Source: JAPLNB01 sp964451955 (GTDB lineage: Bacteria; Planctomycetota; Phycisphaerae; Tepidisphaerales; Tepidisphaeraceae). From it: a stretch of DNA of 64,000 nt. Both the position numbers and the translations under genes were made by a program. The stretch spans positions 15,287-79,286 of the forward strand of contig CAYVKG010000010.1 of the NCBI GenBank assembly GCA_964451955.1, read 5' to 3'. Position 1 is the stretch's first letter. The number at the start of each line of letters is the position of its first letter. The notes beneath the pieces are model-generated. The model had not been told where the DNA came from, did not search any database, and saw only the letters and a program-made list of their open reading frames with translations. Below, in pieces: positions 15,481 to 22,530 of this stretch.

Positions 15481-15728
15481 CAAACGCCACAAAAGATATC
15501 CTCGCCATGCGCGACGACAACGGCAATCTTCCGGCCTATGCTTGGCCGGGAGGATATCCGATCTTCTATCTGGATTCCGAAAACAATGTGCTGTGCCCCT
15601 CGTGCGCCAACCAAAACGACGAGTACACAGCCCCAATCGTCGCGCATGATTGCAATTGGGAGGACCCGGACCTGTACTGCGACCATTGCGACAATCGCAT
15701 AGAATCAGCCTACGCCGAACCAGAATAG
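15477..15728 (+). CDS. Zinc-ribbon protein
   Basis: 83 residues. ENNVLCPSCANQND and DLYCDHCDNRIES give two CxxC pairs, likely one zinc site. The N-terminal GNLPAYAWPGGYPIFYLD pattern is frequent in small phage and plasmid proteins. ATGA overlap with the previous gene. It is the last gene before a strong terminator. Confidence 0.65.
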   Translation: MTNATKDILAMRDDNGNLPAYAWPGGYPIFYLDSENNVLCPSCANQNDEYTAPIVAHDCNWEDPDLYCDHCDNRIESAYAEPE

Positions 15729-15748
15729 CCCACCACTCTACCCCGCAA

Positions 15749-15778
15749 CCCCAGGCAAGCAGCCTGGGGTTTTCTTTT
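15749..15778 (+). terminator. Rho-independent terminator
   Basis: CCCCAGGC, a five-base loop, GCCTGGGG, then TTTTCTTTT. A textbook intrinsic terminator 20 bases after the zinc-ribbon stop, closing the first small-gene operon (13961-15728). Confidence 0.9.
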
Positions 15779-15977
15779 GCGCCCTCCGGTTGCGCCACGT
15801 GCCTCAGGATCGCCGATCGACGTCCGGTTAGGGTTCTGATGCGTCCATGCTGTTCGTCAATCCTGGGGCATTCTACGCGATTCCTACCCTATCCGGGTTG
15901 CGGGATGTTAAAAAGTAAGACAAACCATGCTAGATACAGACAGACACAACACGACAGCAGAACAAAGGGCAAGGAAA

Positions 15978-16187
15978 ATGAACGACACCTTAACGAAGCA
16001 GCAGCGCGAGTACCTCGGAGTGATCGCCGAAAGCACATGGAGATGGTTCCGATTCTTTTGGGACTACGGCACCGTACACTACAGCCCAAACAGGCGACAG
16101 GATCGCCTATACGCTAGGCGGGGGCTCGAAGCGCTGCGCCGTCGAATCAATCGTGTCCGGTTGGCTGTTGGGCTGTCGGCACTCTAA
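15978..16187 (+). CDS. Small basic protein
   Basis: 69 residues, MNDTLTKQQREYLGVIAEST. AAGG is close to the ATG; an upstream ATG at 15927 has no site. The second half is basic (RRQDRLYARRGLEALRRRINRVR), suggesting nucleic-acid contact. No family recognised. Confidence 0.5.
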   Translation: MNDTLTKQQREYLGVIAESTWRWFRFFWDYGTVHYSPNRRQDRLYARRGLEALRRRINRVRLAVGLSAL

Positions 16188-16203
16188 GACGGAGGGGTTT
16201 ACA

Positions 16204-16572
16204 ATGTCTCGCGACATTATCAGGCGGTGCATTCTGCGCCCGTATCGTAAGGGCATGGGACCGATTTTCACCCTGTCAGTCTGGGACACTCATAGGCGCG
16301 ACTGGCGGGGACAATCAATCCTCGGATACTTATTCCGCCAGCATGAAAGCGGCAAGGCGGAAACCTTATTTCAGGGCGAGGACTTCGCGGGATCGCCCCT
16401 GCATGCTGACGATAGCGATAACACCATAGGATCGCTCTTGTCGTTTCTGACATTGCGCCCTGGGGACACTGATAGGGAGTATTTCGACCATTACACTGAG
16501 GCGCAACATGAATTCTGCGCCTCGCATGCAGAGGCGCTACAATGCGAGTGCCTCGCGCGGTTTGGGGAATAG
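16204..16572 (+). CDS. Hypothetical protein
   Basis: 122 residues, MSRDIIRRCILRPYRKGMGP. GGAGGGG precedes the ATG. Begins with strands (IFTLSVWDTHRRDWRGQSIL) and ends with an acidic helix containing two cysteines (EALQCECLARFGE). The GYLFRQH...GETLFQGEDF-type core is found in many small phage proteins. No function assigned. Confidence 0.6.
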   Translation: MSRDIIRRCILRPYRKGMGPIFTLSVWDTHRRDWRGQSILGYLFRQHESGKAETLFQGEDFAGSPLHADDSDNTIGSLLSFLTLRPGDTDREYFDHYTEAQHEFCASHAEALQCECLARFGE

Positions 16573-16588
16573 GCGTTGCCGTCGGGCA

Positions 16589-16655
16589 ACGGGTGCGACG
16601 GTTCGGGCTCGTGCCTCATTAGCTCGCGCCGGCGGTTCAACTCCGCCCGCCCGTG
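16589..16655 (+). other. tRNA-like element lacking a full D-arm
   Basis: ACGGGTG (16589-16595) pairs with CGCCCGT (16648-16654), and directly before the latter is a perfect T-arm: GGCGG, TTCAACT, CCGCC. An anticodon-like arm CGTGC-CTCATTA-GCTCG (CAT anticodon, one U-U mismatch) precedes it. Only 14 bases separate the acceptor from that arm, too few for a D-arm. It may be a decayed tRNA-Met or a tRNA mimic; it lies between two genes. Confidence 0.3.
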
Positions 16656-16691
16656 TTTACTAGGCGGGGCTCTTTTGAGGAGGTTAGTACT

Positions 16692-16922
16692 ATGCTGTCT
16701 ACGCTCGACGTTCACGATTTGCGCAACTATACCCCCCTTGCCGTTTGCTGGGAAGTCCAGGGCAAGCGAGGTTGCGCCTGGACTCCGCTAGGCGTTATCA
16801 CCTGTCGCGCTGATCTGACAGCGGCCAGGCGACTACGTGGGGGTTATCGCGTTGTCAGAGTCCGCGCCGCAGCAACCCTAGGCGTTGACGCCAGCGCTTG
16901 GCGGCGCATCCGCTTTATCTAG
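16692..16922 (+). CDS. Hypothetical protein
   Basis: 76 residues, MLSTLDVHDLRNYTPLAVCW. GAGGAGG lies upstream. Beta-like first half with one Cys (RGCAWTPLGVITC), Arg-rich second half. Probably part of the run of small early genes. No family recognised. Confidence 0.55.
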   Translation: MLSTLDVHDLRNYTPLAVCWEVQGKRGCAWTPLGVITCRADLTAARRLRGGYRVVRVRAAATLGVDASAWRRIRFI

Positions 16923-16933
16923 GAGGGCAAGCA

Positions 16934-17044
16934 ATGCCGGACGGAACTAGGCGGCGCAGGTTCAGCCCGAACCGCGCCCGGGCGCGATACTACGCGCATC
17001 ATCGTCAAATCAGGTTTGCCCGCAGACTACTAGGCGGGCGCTAA
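16934..17044 (+). CDS. Very basic 36-residue protein
   Basis: MPDGTRRRRFSPNRARARYY ... ending RRLLGGR: about a third of residues are Arg. AGGAGGG precedes the ATG, and the next gene's AGGAGGG follows the stop, so the gene fits the local pattern. Such composition suggests RNA or DNA binding. Confidence 0.5.
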   Translation: MPDGTRRRRFSPNRARARYYAHHRQIRFARRLLGGR

Positions 17045-17059
17045 CAGGAGGGCAAGGAA

Positions 17060-17302
17060 ATGGTTGACCGCATAGACCTTGACGCCGCAACCAACTGCGG
17101 CACGTTCTACGGCTCTGCGGCGCAACCCTACGCCTACAAGGAGGGACTACGTCGGCGACTTGACGAGATACGCGCCCACCACGGCGACAATCGGTATTTT
17201 GTGCTCGACGGGGCAACCGTACTCGCCGCGCAACCCACCGAGGCGGGCGCTATGGCGTACATGCGTCCTGGGCGCGTGCTACTGGCAATTCAGGAGGATT
17301 AA
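17060..17302 (+). CDS. Hypothetical protein
   Basis: 80 residues, MVDRIDLDAATNCGTFYGSA. AGGAGGG upstream. A helix (EGLRRRLDEIRAHHG) then strands (NRYFVLDGATVLAAQPT). No family recognised. Confidence 0.55.
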   Translation: MVDRIDLDAATNCGTFYGSAAQPYAYKEGLRRRLDEIRAHHGDNRYFVLDGATVLAAQPTEAGAMAYMRPGRVLLAIQED

Positions 17303-17307
17303 ACGTC

Positions 17308-17508
17308 ATGACACCGAACCTTTACGCCAAGATTGTAGGCGGGCAAGTCCGGCAGCTTGTCATGCCGCAAGGCGGGGCGGTCCCGCCAGCGCCGGCGGGG
17401 CCGGACTGGTACGCGGTACAGTGGCCAACAGACCCACACAACACGGGAGAGCGGACGATTCGCGCCATGTTGCAAGCGGGATGGCCCGGAAAGGAGCGTA
17501 TAGCATGA
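17308..17508 (+). CDS. Hypothetical protein
   Basis: 66 residues, MTPNLYAKIVGGQVRQLVMP, then a Pro/Ala-rich linker and an amphipathic end (RTIRAMLQAGWPG). AGGAGG upstream; ATGA overlap with the next gene. No family recognised. Confidence 0.55.
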   Translation: MTPNLYAKIVGGQVRQLVMPQGGAVPPAPAGPDWYAVQWPTDPHNTGERTIRAMLQAGWPGKERIA

Positions 17509-17711
17509 AGTTGACCATCACCATCGACTTGAGTAACGCCGCATTCGACGGCCCCCAAGGCGGGGACGAAGTAGCGCGCATCTTGCGCAACTGCGCGGAG
17601 CTGTTCGAGGGAGCTGTCGCCCGATCTCTCGGCGTATTCGGACTATTGGACCTGAACGGCAACACCTGCGGGCAGATTGCCGTTACCAGAACGAGGAGGG
17701 CTAAGGCGTGA
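17505..17711 (+). CDS. Hypothetical protein
   Basis: 68 residues, MKLTITIDLSNAAFDGPQG ... EVARILRNCAELFEGA. The KxTITIDxxNAAF...EVARIL layout is a common short phage protein fold of unknown role. ATGA overlap upstream and GTGA overlap downstream. Confidence 0.65.
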   Translation: MKLTITIDLSNAAFDGPQGGDEVARILRNCAELFEGAVARSLGVFGLLDLNGNTCGQIAVTRTRRAKA

Positions 17712-17905
17712 GCAAGTACACCTGCTTCGTGCGTAATTGGTGGTATCGCGGAACCGATGGGAAGCTACATCCCCACCCCGGCGCGCGCAAGACGACAGTA
17801 AGGCGGGGGCTCACTTACAACGAGGCTCGCCAGTTCTGCCAAGAGTACAACGCAACGCACAATCCGGGGCCGCTATCCCGGAAGTGTGAGTTCACGGCGG
17901 AGTAG
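17708..17905 (+). CDS. Small aromatic/basic protein
   Basis: 65 residues from GTG, GAGGAGGG upstream. VRNWWYRGTDGKLHPH and RRGLTYNEARQFCQEYNATH; the latter segment (EAxxFCxxYNATHxPG) is widespread in small phage proteins. Function unknown. Confidence 0.6.
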   Translation: MSKYTCFVRNWWYRGTDGKLHPHPGARKTTVRRGLTYNEARQFCQEYNATHNPGPLSRKCEFTAE

Positions 17906-17910
17906 GCGTC

Positions 17911-17939
17911 TTAAAATTTCAGCGCAATTCTGCTATAAG
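17911..17939 (+). promoter_or_regulatory. Likely sigma-70-type promoter
   Basis: TTAAAA (17911-17916), 17-base spacer, TATAAG (17934-17939): 4 of 6 and 5 of 6 matches. It falls in the only clear gap of this cluster, 33 bases before the ATG at 17972. Confidence 0.5.
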
Positions 17940-17971
17940 TAGAGTTGCGACACAAACAGGAGGCAAGGGAA

Positions 17972-18391
17972 ATGAGCACGCCCATTCCCACCGAAAAGGA
18001 ATACGCCGAACGCGAGGCGCGGGAACATTACCGCGCTGTCCTGGAAGTCGAGCGAGCCCCGCTCGCCGATCGGCAGGAGGCTAGGCGGGACTATCTCCAC
18101 GCCATGGTGGAGACTCCCGATGTGGTTGCGCAACGCATCTGGTGGTTACTAACCGGCGTGTACGGGTACGGTGCGCAGCAGGCGGCGCTAGGCGTCCTCC
18201 GCGATGGCACCCGCAACAAGCCGGCGGCGATAGGCGCGATGATCGCCGCCCTGGAGTGGCGTTGCCCGTCCCGGTTCGCCGCCCAGGCGTTTGCCGAATT
18301 GAACAAGCGCCAGCAGGCGAAAGTGACCAAGCTGGTGCAAGGCGAGATCGACGACTACCGCAAGCAGTATCCCGGGGATGTTACGCCATGA
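17972..18391 (+). CDS. Hypothetical helical protein
   Basis: 139 residues, MSTPIPTEKEYAEREAREHY. AGGAGG upstream and a promoter before it. Mostly helical, with LLTGVYGYGAQQAALGVLRD in the middle and a charged end (KRQQAKVTKLVQGEIDDYRK). No family recognised. ATGA overlap with the next gene. Confidence 0.6.
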   Translation: MSTPIPTEKEYAEREAREHYRAVLEVERAPLADRQEARRDYLHAMVETPDVVAQRIWWLLTGVYGYGAQQAALGVLRDGTRNKPAAIGAMIAALEWRCPSRFAAQAFAELNKRQQAKVTKLVQGEIDDYRKQYPGDVTP

Positions 18392-18582
18392 CCCTCTATG
18401 AGGTACGCATCGCCTTAACAACTGCGGGAGGAACTTGGCTTTTCAGCCATACCAGCCCAGCCGCCAACCCTGACGACGCGGTTGCGATGGCAACCGACTG
18501 GCTTGGTGGCGCAACAGACAACGCGAGAATCCTTTCCATACGCCGCGTAGAAGTGGCAGACAAGGAGGCAAGGCGTGAGTGA
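18388..18582 (+). CDS. Hypothetical protein
   Basis: 64 residues, MTLYEVRIALTTAGGTWLFS ... NPDDAVAMATDWLGG. A small alpha/beta domain, beta strand then helix, seen often in phages and plasmids without known function. Coupled by overlaps on both sides. Confidence 0.55.
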   Translation: MTLYEVRIALTTAGGTWLFSHTSPAANPDDAVAMATDWLGGATDNARILSIRRVEVADKEARRE

Positions 18583-18832
18583 TTTGTACATCCAGCGGTG
18601 CAATGACCCAACAGCCCGCGAGGCGTGGCGTTCGTCCGGCCTGGTCCGCATCGACACCCTTCACGCCGGCGATGTGTTCGAGTGCATAAGTGGGCATTTC
18701 TGGACCGTTGACCGCGTGACACATTCCGGTACAATACTGGTTCAGTCGTGGGGCGAATGGCGCGGCGAGGATACCTTCTGCCCGTCCGCCATGGTTCGCC
18801 CGGTTATGCGCAAGACGTACACAACCCCATAG
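18575..18832 (+). CDS. Hypothetical beta protein
   Basis: 85 residues from GTG with AAGGAGG upstream; overlaps the previous gene by 8 bases. RIDTLHAGDVFECISGHFWT and GTILVQSWGEWRGEDTF suggest a beta-barrel. No family recognised. Last gene before a 300-base non-coding stretch. Confidence 0.55.
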   Translation: MSDLYIQRCNDPTAREAWRSSGLVRIDTLHAGDVFECISGHFWTVDRVTHSGTILVQSWGEWRGEDTFCPSAMVRPVMRKTYTTP

Positions 18833-18852
18833 GAGGGAACTGCGAAACGTAG

Positions 18853-18980
18853 CCCGCCGTGGCTAAACCGTGCTTGACGCCCGAAACGTGGAGGCTGCAA
18901 GGCCGAAGAAGCGGCTAGGGAATAGCGGCATGCCACAACGGCGGGAACGCCTCAAGGCGGGAAACCCCTTGGGGCGGCGC
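18853..18980 (+). ncRNA. Predicted structured RNA
   Basis: 18833-19133 has no convincing gene. CCCGCCGTGGC (18853-18863) pairs with GCCACAACGGCGGG (18932-18945) except for a two-base bulge, an ~11-bp helix. Inside lies GCCG-AAGAAG-CGGC (18902-18915). Just outside are CGCC-TCAA-GGCG and CCCCTTGGGG. This density of complementary arms suggests a folded RNA, class unknown. The rest of the gap, to 19133, shows only C/T-rich sequence. Confidence 0.4.
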
Positions 18981-19133
18981 GTACAGTGTCCGGGTGCGGC
19001 GTGGGCGGCGCTAACTCTTGCCCTGCGCTTTTCAGCCCACGCCCTCCCGCCCTGCCCCCTATTGTCGTATTGTCTACCGGGTTTATCCGTTCCCCCGGCG
19101 GACCTTTAGGGGGTGAGGCGGGAGGTACAACAG

Positions 19134-19319
19134 ATGCGAACACAAGCCGAGATCGAAGAGGCGCGGAGCCTGCTCAATCAGGCATTTGCCGCCTCATGGG
19201 ACGAATTCGAGGACGAGCAGCCGACACGCGAGGCGGAGCTGGCGTCTTACGCCGCCTTTGCCGATGAGGTGTTGGCGTGGGTCTTGGAGCAACCGTCACA
19301 CTTTGGACTGGAGGCGTGA
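19134..19319 (+). CDS. Small acidic helical protein
   Basis: 61 residues, MRTQAEIEEARSLLNQAFAA. GGGAGG upstream of the ATG. Acidic and almost fully helical. No family recognised; just downstream of the structured non-coding stretch. Confidence 0.55.
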   Translation: MRTQAEIEEARSLLNQAFAASWDEFEDEQPTREAELASYAAFADEVLAWVLEQPSHFGLEA

Positions 19320-19321
19320 CC

Positions 19322-19654
19322 ATGGCGTACACGGCGGACCAAGCAAGGCGGGCACTTTGCGACCTGCTAAAAGCCGACAACCCCGAGGAAGCGGCGGACG
19401 ACCTAATCGAATGGTACAACATTCGCGAGGATAGTCTAGACGAAGAAGCCTTGTATCGGCTGGCGGACTTGTACAACGCCGGGAGATTTGGGGCGTGGGA
19501 TTGCCCGACCTGCGGGGAGCGAGTTTTCTTTGGAGATCCCGAGGATTGGGGGGATTTCCAAGGCATCCTTAATCAGGACTTTGCCAGTTATCCGGCAGGC
19601 AGAGAGGACCAATGCGACCACTGCCGGTGTTATCACCCCAACGAGGAGGCGTGA
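19322..19654 (+). CDS. Acidic zinc-binding protein
   Basis: 110 residues, MAYTADQARRALCDLLKADN. CPTCGERVFFGDPEDW and CDHCRCYHPN near the C-terminus form a zinc-ribbon-like set. The N-terminal half is an acidic helical domain. GGAGG precedes the ATG. Function unknown. Confidence 0.6.
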   Translation: MAYTADQARRALCDLLKADNPEEAADDLIEWYNIREDSLDEEALYRLADLYNAGRFGAWDCPTCGERVFFGDPEDWGDFQGILNQDFASYPAGREDQCDHCRCYHPNEEA

Positions 19655-19657
19655 TCC

Positions 19658-19900
19658 ATGTACAATCCCGTCAAGATCGATGAGCACTTTACCGAAGCGA
19701 GGCAGGTGCGCGATATCCTCGCCGCCCACGACTTCTACCCGCTGGTGAAGATCGGCGATGCGGAAACCTGGGTCCGAGGCGGGCACCGGGTGAGCCTCCA
19801 CTACGTCGGCGACGATCCGGCAGCGCCGCCGAGGCTGTTGCTCTGGGCGACGATCCTCCTGGACGAGGCGACCGGCCAATACCGTTTGACATTGGATTGA
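19658..19900 (+). CDS. Hypothetical protein
   Basis: 80 residues, MYNPVKIDEHFTEARQVRDI, then strands (RVSLHYVGDDPAAPPRLLLW). GAGGAGG precedes the ATG. Small alpha/beta domain; no family recognised. Confidence 0.55.
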   Translation: MYNPVKIDEHFTEARQVRDILAAHDFYPLVKIGDAETWVRGGHRVSLHYVGDDPAAPPRLLLWATILLDEATGQYRLTLD

Positions 19901-19964
19901 AAGCGTAGGCGGGAGGTCCGCCGCGCATCCCTAACCGCCCCTTGGTGGGGCAGGAGTTGTTACC

Positions 19965-20831
19965 GTGGGTAGCATCAGAGTTCCGTTTTGGCTCAGTGAG
20001 GCGGGACAGAAGGCGCAGCTTGCCGCGGGTGGCAATGCTGCCGCCTCTCAGTCGATCGAGGTCGCAGCCGACGCCCCCGAGTTCTCGGCGTTTCTCGCCC
20101 TCGCGGACGTGGACTACAAAGGCGTGGCGTCTCTGGACGCCTACAAGCACCGCCTCGACAGGATCAAGTGGGACTGCATGCCCACCCCGTCGCAGGTGTT
20201 GGAGGCGATCGCCCAATCCAAGGCGGCCCGCGAGGCGGAGGAGATTGCCGAACGCGAGGAGTCGGTCGCCGCAGCCCTCGCGGAGGGGCCGGACCATTTC
20301 ATCGTCGGAACCCACTACGACCGCCCCAGGCTGTACGCCCGTCCGTACAGCGACGACCCGCGCGTTGCGCACCTGATCGCCGAAGCGGAGCAGGTCATCG
20401 AGCGGGAGAATGCGCGGCTGGACGCCGAGAAGGCGGAACGTGAGGCGGCCAAGCGGGCGAAGATCGAGGCCGCGGAGACGGAGCGCGCCACTTGGATCGC
20501 TGCTCACGGATCTACCCGCTTGCAACGCATGCTCGCGGAGGGTATCGAGCATGACCGAGTCTACCGCGACGAACGCCTCGCCCTGGAACGCCCCGGCTGG
20601 GTGTACTACCAGGACACGGACGGCACCACCAAGACGCCGCGCAACGTGCCCGAGTCGGCGTTTTCCGTACTGGATGAGGCGCGTAAGATCGACCCCGGCG
20701 CGGTACTCATGTTCTACGCCGAGGACGCCAAGACGGACGAGTACGGCGACGAGACTAGCCCAGCCATCCGCAAGTACGTGGCGGAAGCCGAGTTCCTTGG
20801 CGCAACGATCCTGTTCGGACTGGATGACTAA
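19965..20831 (+). CDS. Hypothetical protein with central charged coiled coil
   Basis: 288 residues from GTG with GGAG upstream. Residues ~85-185 are a long charged helix broken by a short beta segment (EQVIERENARLDAEKAERE). The C-terminal part (LMFYAEDAKTDEYGDE ... GATILFGLDD) looks globular. The largest protein of this cluster, yet no family is recognised; a structural or scaffold-like role is possible. Confidence 0.55.
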   Translation: MGSIRVPFWLSEAGQKAQLAAGGNAAASQSIEVAADAPEFSAFLALADVDYKGVASLDAYKHRLDRIKWDCMPTPSQVLEAIAQSKAAREAEEIAEREESVAAALAEGPDHFIVGTHYDRPRLYARPYSDDPRVAHLIAEAEQVIERENARLDAEKAEREAAKRAKIEAAETERATWIAAHGSTRLQRMLAEGIEHDRVYRDERLALERPGWVYYQDTDGTTKTPRNVPESAFSVLDEARKIDPGAVLMFYAEDAKTDEYGDETSPAIRKYVAEAEFLGATILFGLDD

Positions 20832-20933
20832 CCCCAGGGGGTGCCGGGTATGGGCTACAGCAGCTAGGATCGCACGTACCATGCTGCCCGCCGGCAGAGC
20901 TGGCAGCCCGGCAGAAACAAAGGCGGCGGGTGT

Positions 20934-20967
20934 GCGATGGGGGCTTGTAATCGCTTCACCCCATCGC
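20934..20967 (+). promoter_or_regulatory. Stable hairpin in 20832-21009 gap
   Basis: GCGATGGGG and CCCCATCGC are perfect 9-bp arms around a 16-base loop. No T-run follows, so attenuation or RNA stability is more likely than simple termination. CTGCC/GGCAG arms just upstream add more structure. Confidence 0.45.
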
Positions 20968-21009
20968 CCCCGACCGCCTAGGATTGTATTTCACAACTAG
21001 GAGACTATC

Positions 21010-21195
21010 ATGCGAGACTTTTTGGCCGAACACAACATGGTTGCGACGACCAACCCGAAGAGCAATTTCTCGACACGCGCCCTCGATATCTTGGGCGTGG
21101 ACTACCACAAGCCGCCCAGGCTACCAATCCGAAAAGACAACCGCGTGCTGAGAACGACCCACCGAGGAACCCACTTGACCACGCGACCTAAGTAG
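21010..21195 (+). CDS. Small basic protein
   Basis: 61 residues, MRDFLAEHNMVATTNPKSNF, with a basic C-terminus. AGGAGA precedes the ATG. Overlaps the converging minus-strand HTH gene by 8 bases. No family recognised. Confidence 0.5.
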   Translation: MRDFLAEHNMVATTNPKSNFSTRALDILGVDYHKPPRLPIRKDNRVLRTTHRGTHLTTRPK

Positions 21196-21571
21196 GCGGG
21201 GCTCCACCGGTGCGCCTTAGGGCGTTGATCGCCCGAAGCACCCGCAACTTCGCCTCTTGGCGGTAGTGCGAGTTCTGGATGTAGATGTCCACCCACTCGC
21301 GGGTGGTGTAGGCTATCCGGCGGTGAACTGCCGACCGGAGGCGTCCATCGGATATCATGAGACGGACTGTCTTGGTTGAGACCTTGAGAATTTTCGCGGC
21401 CTCGTCGGCGGTGATATACCCAGGCGGGGGTTTTGCGGTGCGGCCCTTGTGTAGCTTGAACCGCAGGATGTTTTTCACCCTCTCCAGGGAGATCCCCAGC
21501 ATGGAGGCGATCACTCGCCTTGAGAATCCTTCACCGAATAGCCGCTGTGCCTCTTGCGTTAGTTTGTCCAT
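21188..21571 (-). CDS. Helix-turn-helix DNA-binding protein (excisionase/MerR-like)
   Basis: 127 residues from ATG 21571. ITADEAAKILKVSTKTVRLM then SDGRLRSAVHRRIAYTTREW matches excisionase-type helix-turn-helix proteins. A second HTH-like helix pair (GFSRRVIASMLGISLERV) precedes it. No Shine-Dalgarno is visible and the promoter -10 ends 7 bases before the ATG, implying a leaderless message. It diverges from the 21609 gene and is the only minus gene between 14 and 64 kb, a typical regulator position. Confidence 0.65.
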   Translation of the reverse strand: MDKLTQEAQRLFGEGFSRRVIASMLGISLERVKNILRFKLHKGRTAKPPPGYITADEAAKILKVSTKTVRLMISDGRLRSAVHRRIAYTTREWVDIYIQNSHYRQEAKLRVLRAINALRRTGGAPPT

Positions 21572-21577
21572 GGTGAT

Positions 21578-21606
21578 ATGATACCAGAAAACCGGGAGGT
21601 GGGCAA
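21578..21606 (-). promoter_or_regulatory. Promoter for the HTH gene
   Basis: Minus strand TTGCCC (21601-21606), 17 bases, TATCAT (21578-21583). Transcription would start near the ATG at 21571. It overlaps the ribosome binding site of the divergent plus-strand gene. Confidence 0.5.
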
Positions 21607-21608
21607 GC

Positions 21609-21971
21609 ATGTTGACCATGGAAGAAGTCTCCGAGCGGTTCGACGTGCCGCCTTCCGTCATTGAGAAACTGATTCCGGGCGGGATAGACGTGATCAATCG
21701 GAGATACGACGACCACAATATCATGTGCCGTGTTCGGAACCTGCTGCATGCGTACCTCGTCAGCCACGCACGCGCATTCCATCCCCGCTGGAAACGGCCA
21801 ACCGCCGTTGACAAGGGATACGAGGAATTGATACAATCCGAGGCGGTGGTGAAGACGACCATCTACACCGCCATGCGAGGCGTCGAGGATTTTGGGATCG
21901 CCATCCATGAGGCAGCCAAGGCGTTCGAGGAAAGACGGGCGCATCTGGACGGCGACGAGCTGTTTGCTTAG
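21609..21971 (+). CDS. Hypothetical protein, possible DNA-binding partner
   Basis: 120 residues, MLTMEEVSERFDVPPSVIEK with an N-terminal helix pair like a degenerate HTH, then RVRNLLHAYLVSHARAFHP. GGGAGG precedes the ATG. Divergent from the HTH gene with 37 bases between them. No family recognised. Confidence 0.5.
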   Translation: MLTMEEVSERFDVPPSVIEKLIPGGIDVINRRYDDHNIMCRVRNLLHAYLVSHARAFHPRWKRPTAVDKGYEELIQSEAVVKTTIYTAMRGVEDFGIAIHEAAKAFEERRAHLDGDELFA

Positions 21972-22007
21972 CGTTACTGTTGCCACTTTCAAGAAGGAGA
22001 CGATCTG

Positions 22008-22226
22008 GTGCATTTCGTGTACAAACTCAAGACTGGTCCGGGGGATGGAGATTTTTTTCGTGTCGTCGCGACAAATGTTGACGAGGCCCTCCACTGCCTC
22101 CGCAGCATTCGCGGCGTCGAAACCCAGGTGATCGAGGTCAGCCGGGAACACATGGGCCTCGGTCTCACAGGGGATCGTGACACCCATACGGTCGATTACG
22201 TCGCTGGGCTCGATGGGGTGGAATAG
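22008..22226 (+). CDS. Hypothetical protein
   Basis: 72 residues from GTG with AAGGAGA upstream. VYKLKTGPGDGDFFRVVATN then DEALHCLRSIRG, a small alpha/beta fold. Precedes the tmRNA-like RNA. No family recognised. Confidence 0.5.
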   Translation: MHFVYKLKTGPGDGDFFRVVATNVDEALHCLRSIRGVETQVIEVSREHMGLGLTGDRDTHTVDYVAGLDGVE

Positions 22227-22290
22227 GCGGAGGTGTAGCCGTGTATCCGCCGTGCTGGTGTGCAGGAACCTGGGTGATGCACGGCGGTTA

Positions 22291-22458
22291 GGAGTGGCGA
22301 CCTTCGTGTGAGTGAACTACCTCATGGGTCAAAGGCAGACAACGCTAAAGTCATTCTCCCGGATGAAGCTGCCTAAACCGGGAATGGTTCACTACGAAGT
22401 CCGAGAGGATAGGCCAGAGAACTGCCGAGTCACGCCGGTGCAATTCCGGCCCACTCCA
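22291..22458 (+). ncRNA. tmRNA-like structured RNA with tRNA-like ends
   Basis: GGAGTGG (22291-22297) pairs perfectly with CCACTCC (22451-22457). Directly before the latter is a T-arm-like hairpin GCCGG-TGCAATT-CCGGC. Inside, CTTCGT-gtg-AGTGAAC (22302-22317) pairs with GTTCACTACGAAG (22387-22399), 13 bp with one bulge. Within that a frame from GCA 22335 reads ADNAKVILPDEAA and stops at TAA 22374-22376, in the loop of a CCCGG/CCGGG hairpin, as in tmRNA. It lacks a D-loop consensus, later pseudoknots and an encoded CCA; 167 bases is very short. Could instead be another tRNA-like or leader RNA for csrA. Confidence 0.4.
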
Positions 22459-22530
22459 CTTGAAGGAAGCGATTTTAGAGGCGCTGAGGGGCGAGTATTT
22501 CAGCATCTTCTAACCCCAAGGAGGATTGCC

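Noticed and set aside
18870..19109. 79-residue plus-strand frame in the 18.8-19.1 kb gap
   Set aside because: No binding site; composition is Pro/Arg/Leu-rich and the DNA is dominated by complementary arms.
19689..20882. 397-residue open frame on the minus strand
   Set aside because: It is antisense to two plus-strand genes with good binding sites, has no binding site of its own and has Arg/Leu/Gly-heavy shadow composition.
22291..22458. Group I intron interrupting a tRNA
   Set aside because: The insert is under 100 bases, too short for a group I core, and removing it does not leave a normal anticodon arm.
22399..22460. Cobalamin-riboswitch-like words (GGTGCAATTCCGGC and GGCCAGAGAACTGCC)
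   Set aside because: They occur in the wrong order for that riboswitch and are better explained as a T-arm-like hairpin next to an acceptor helix.
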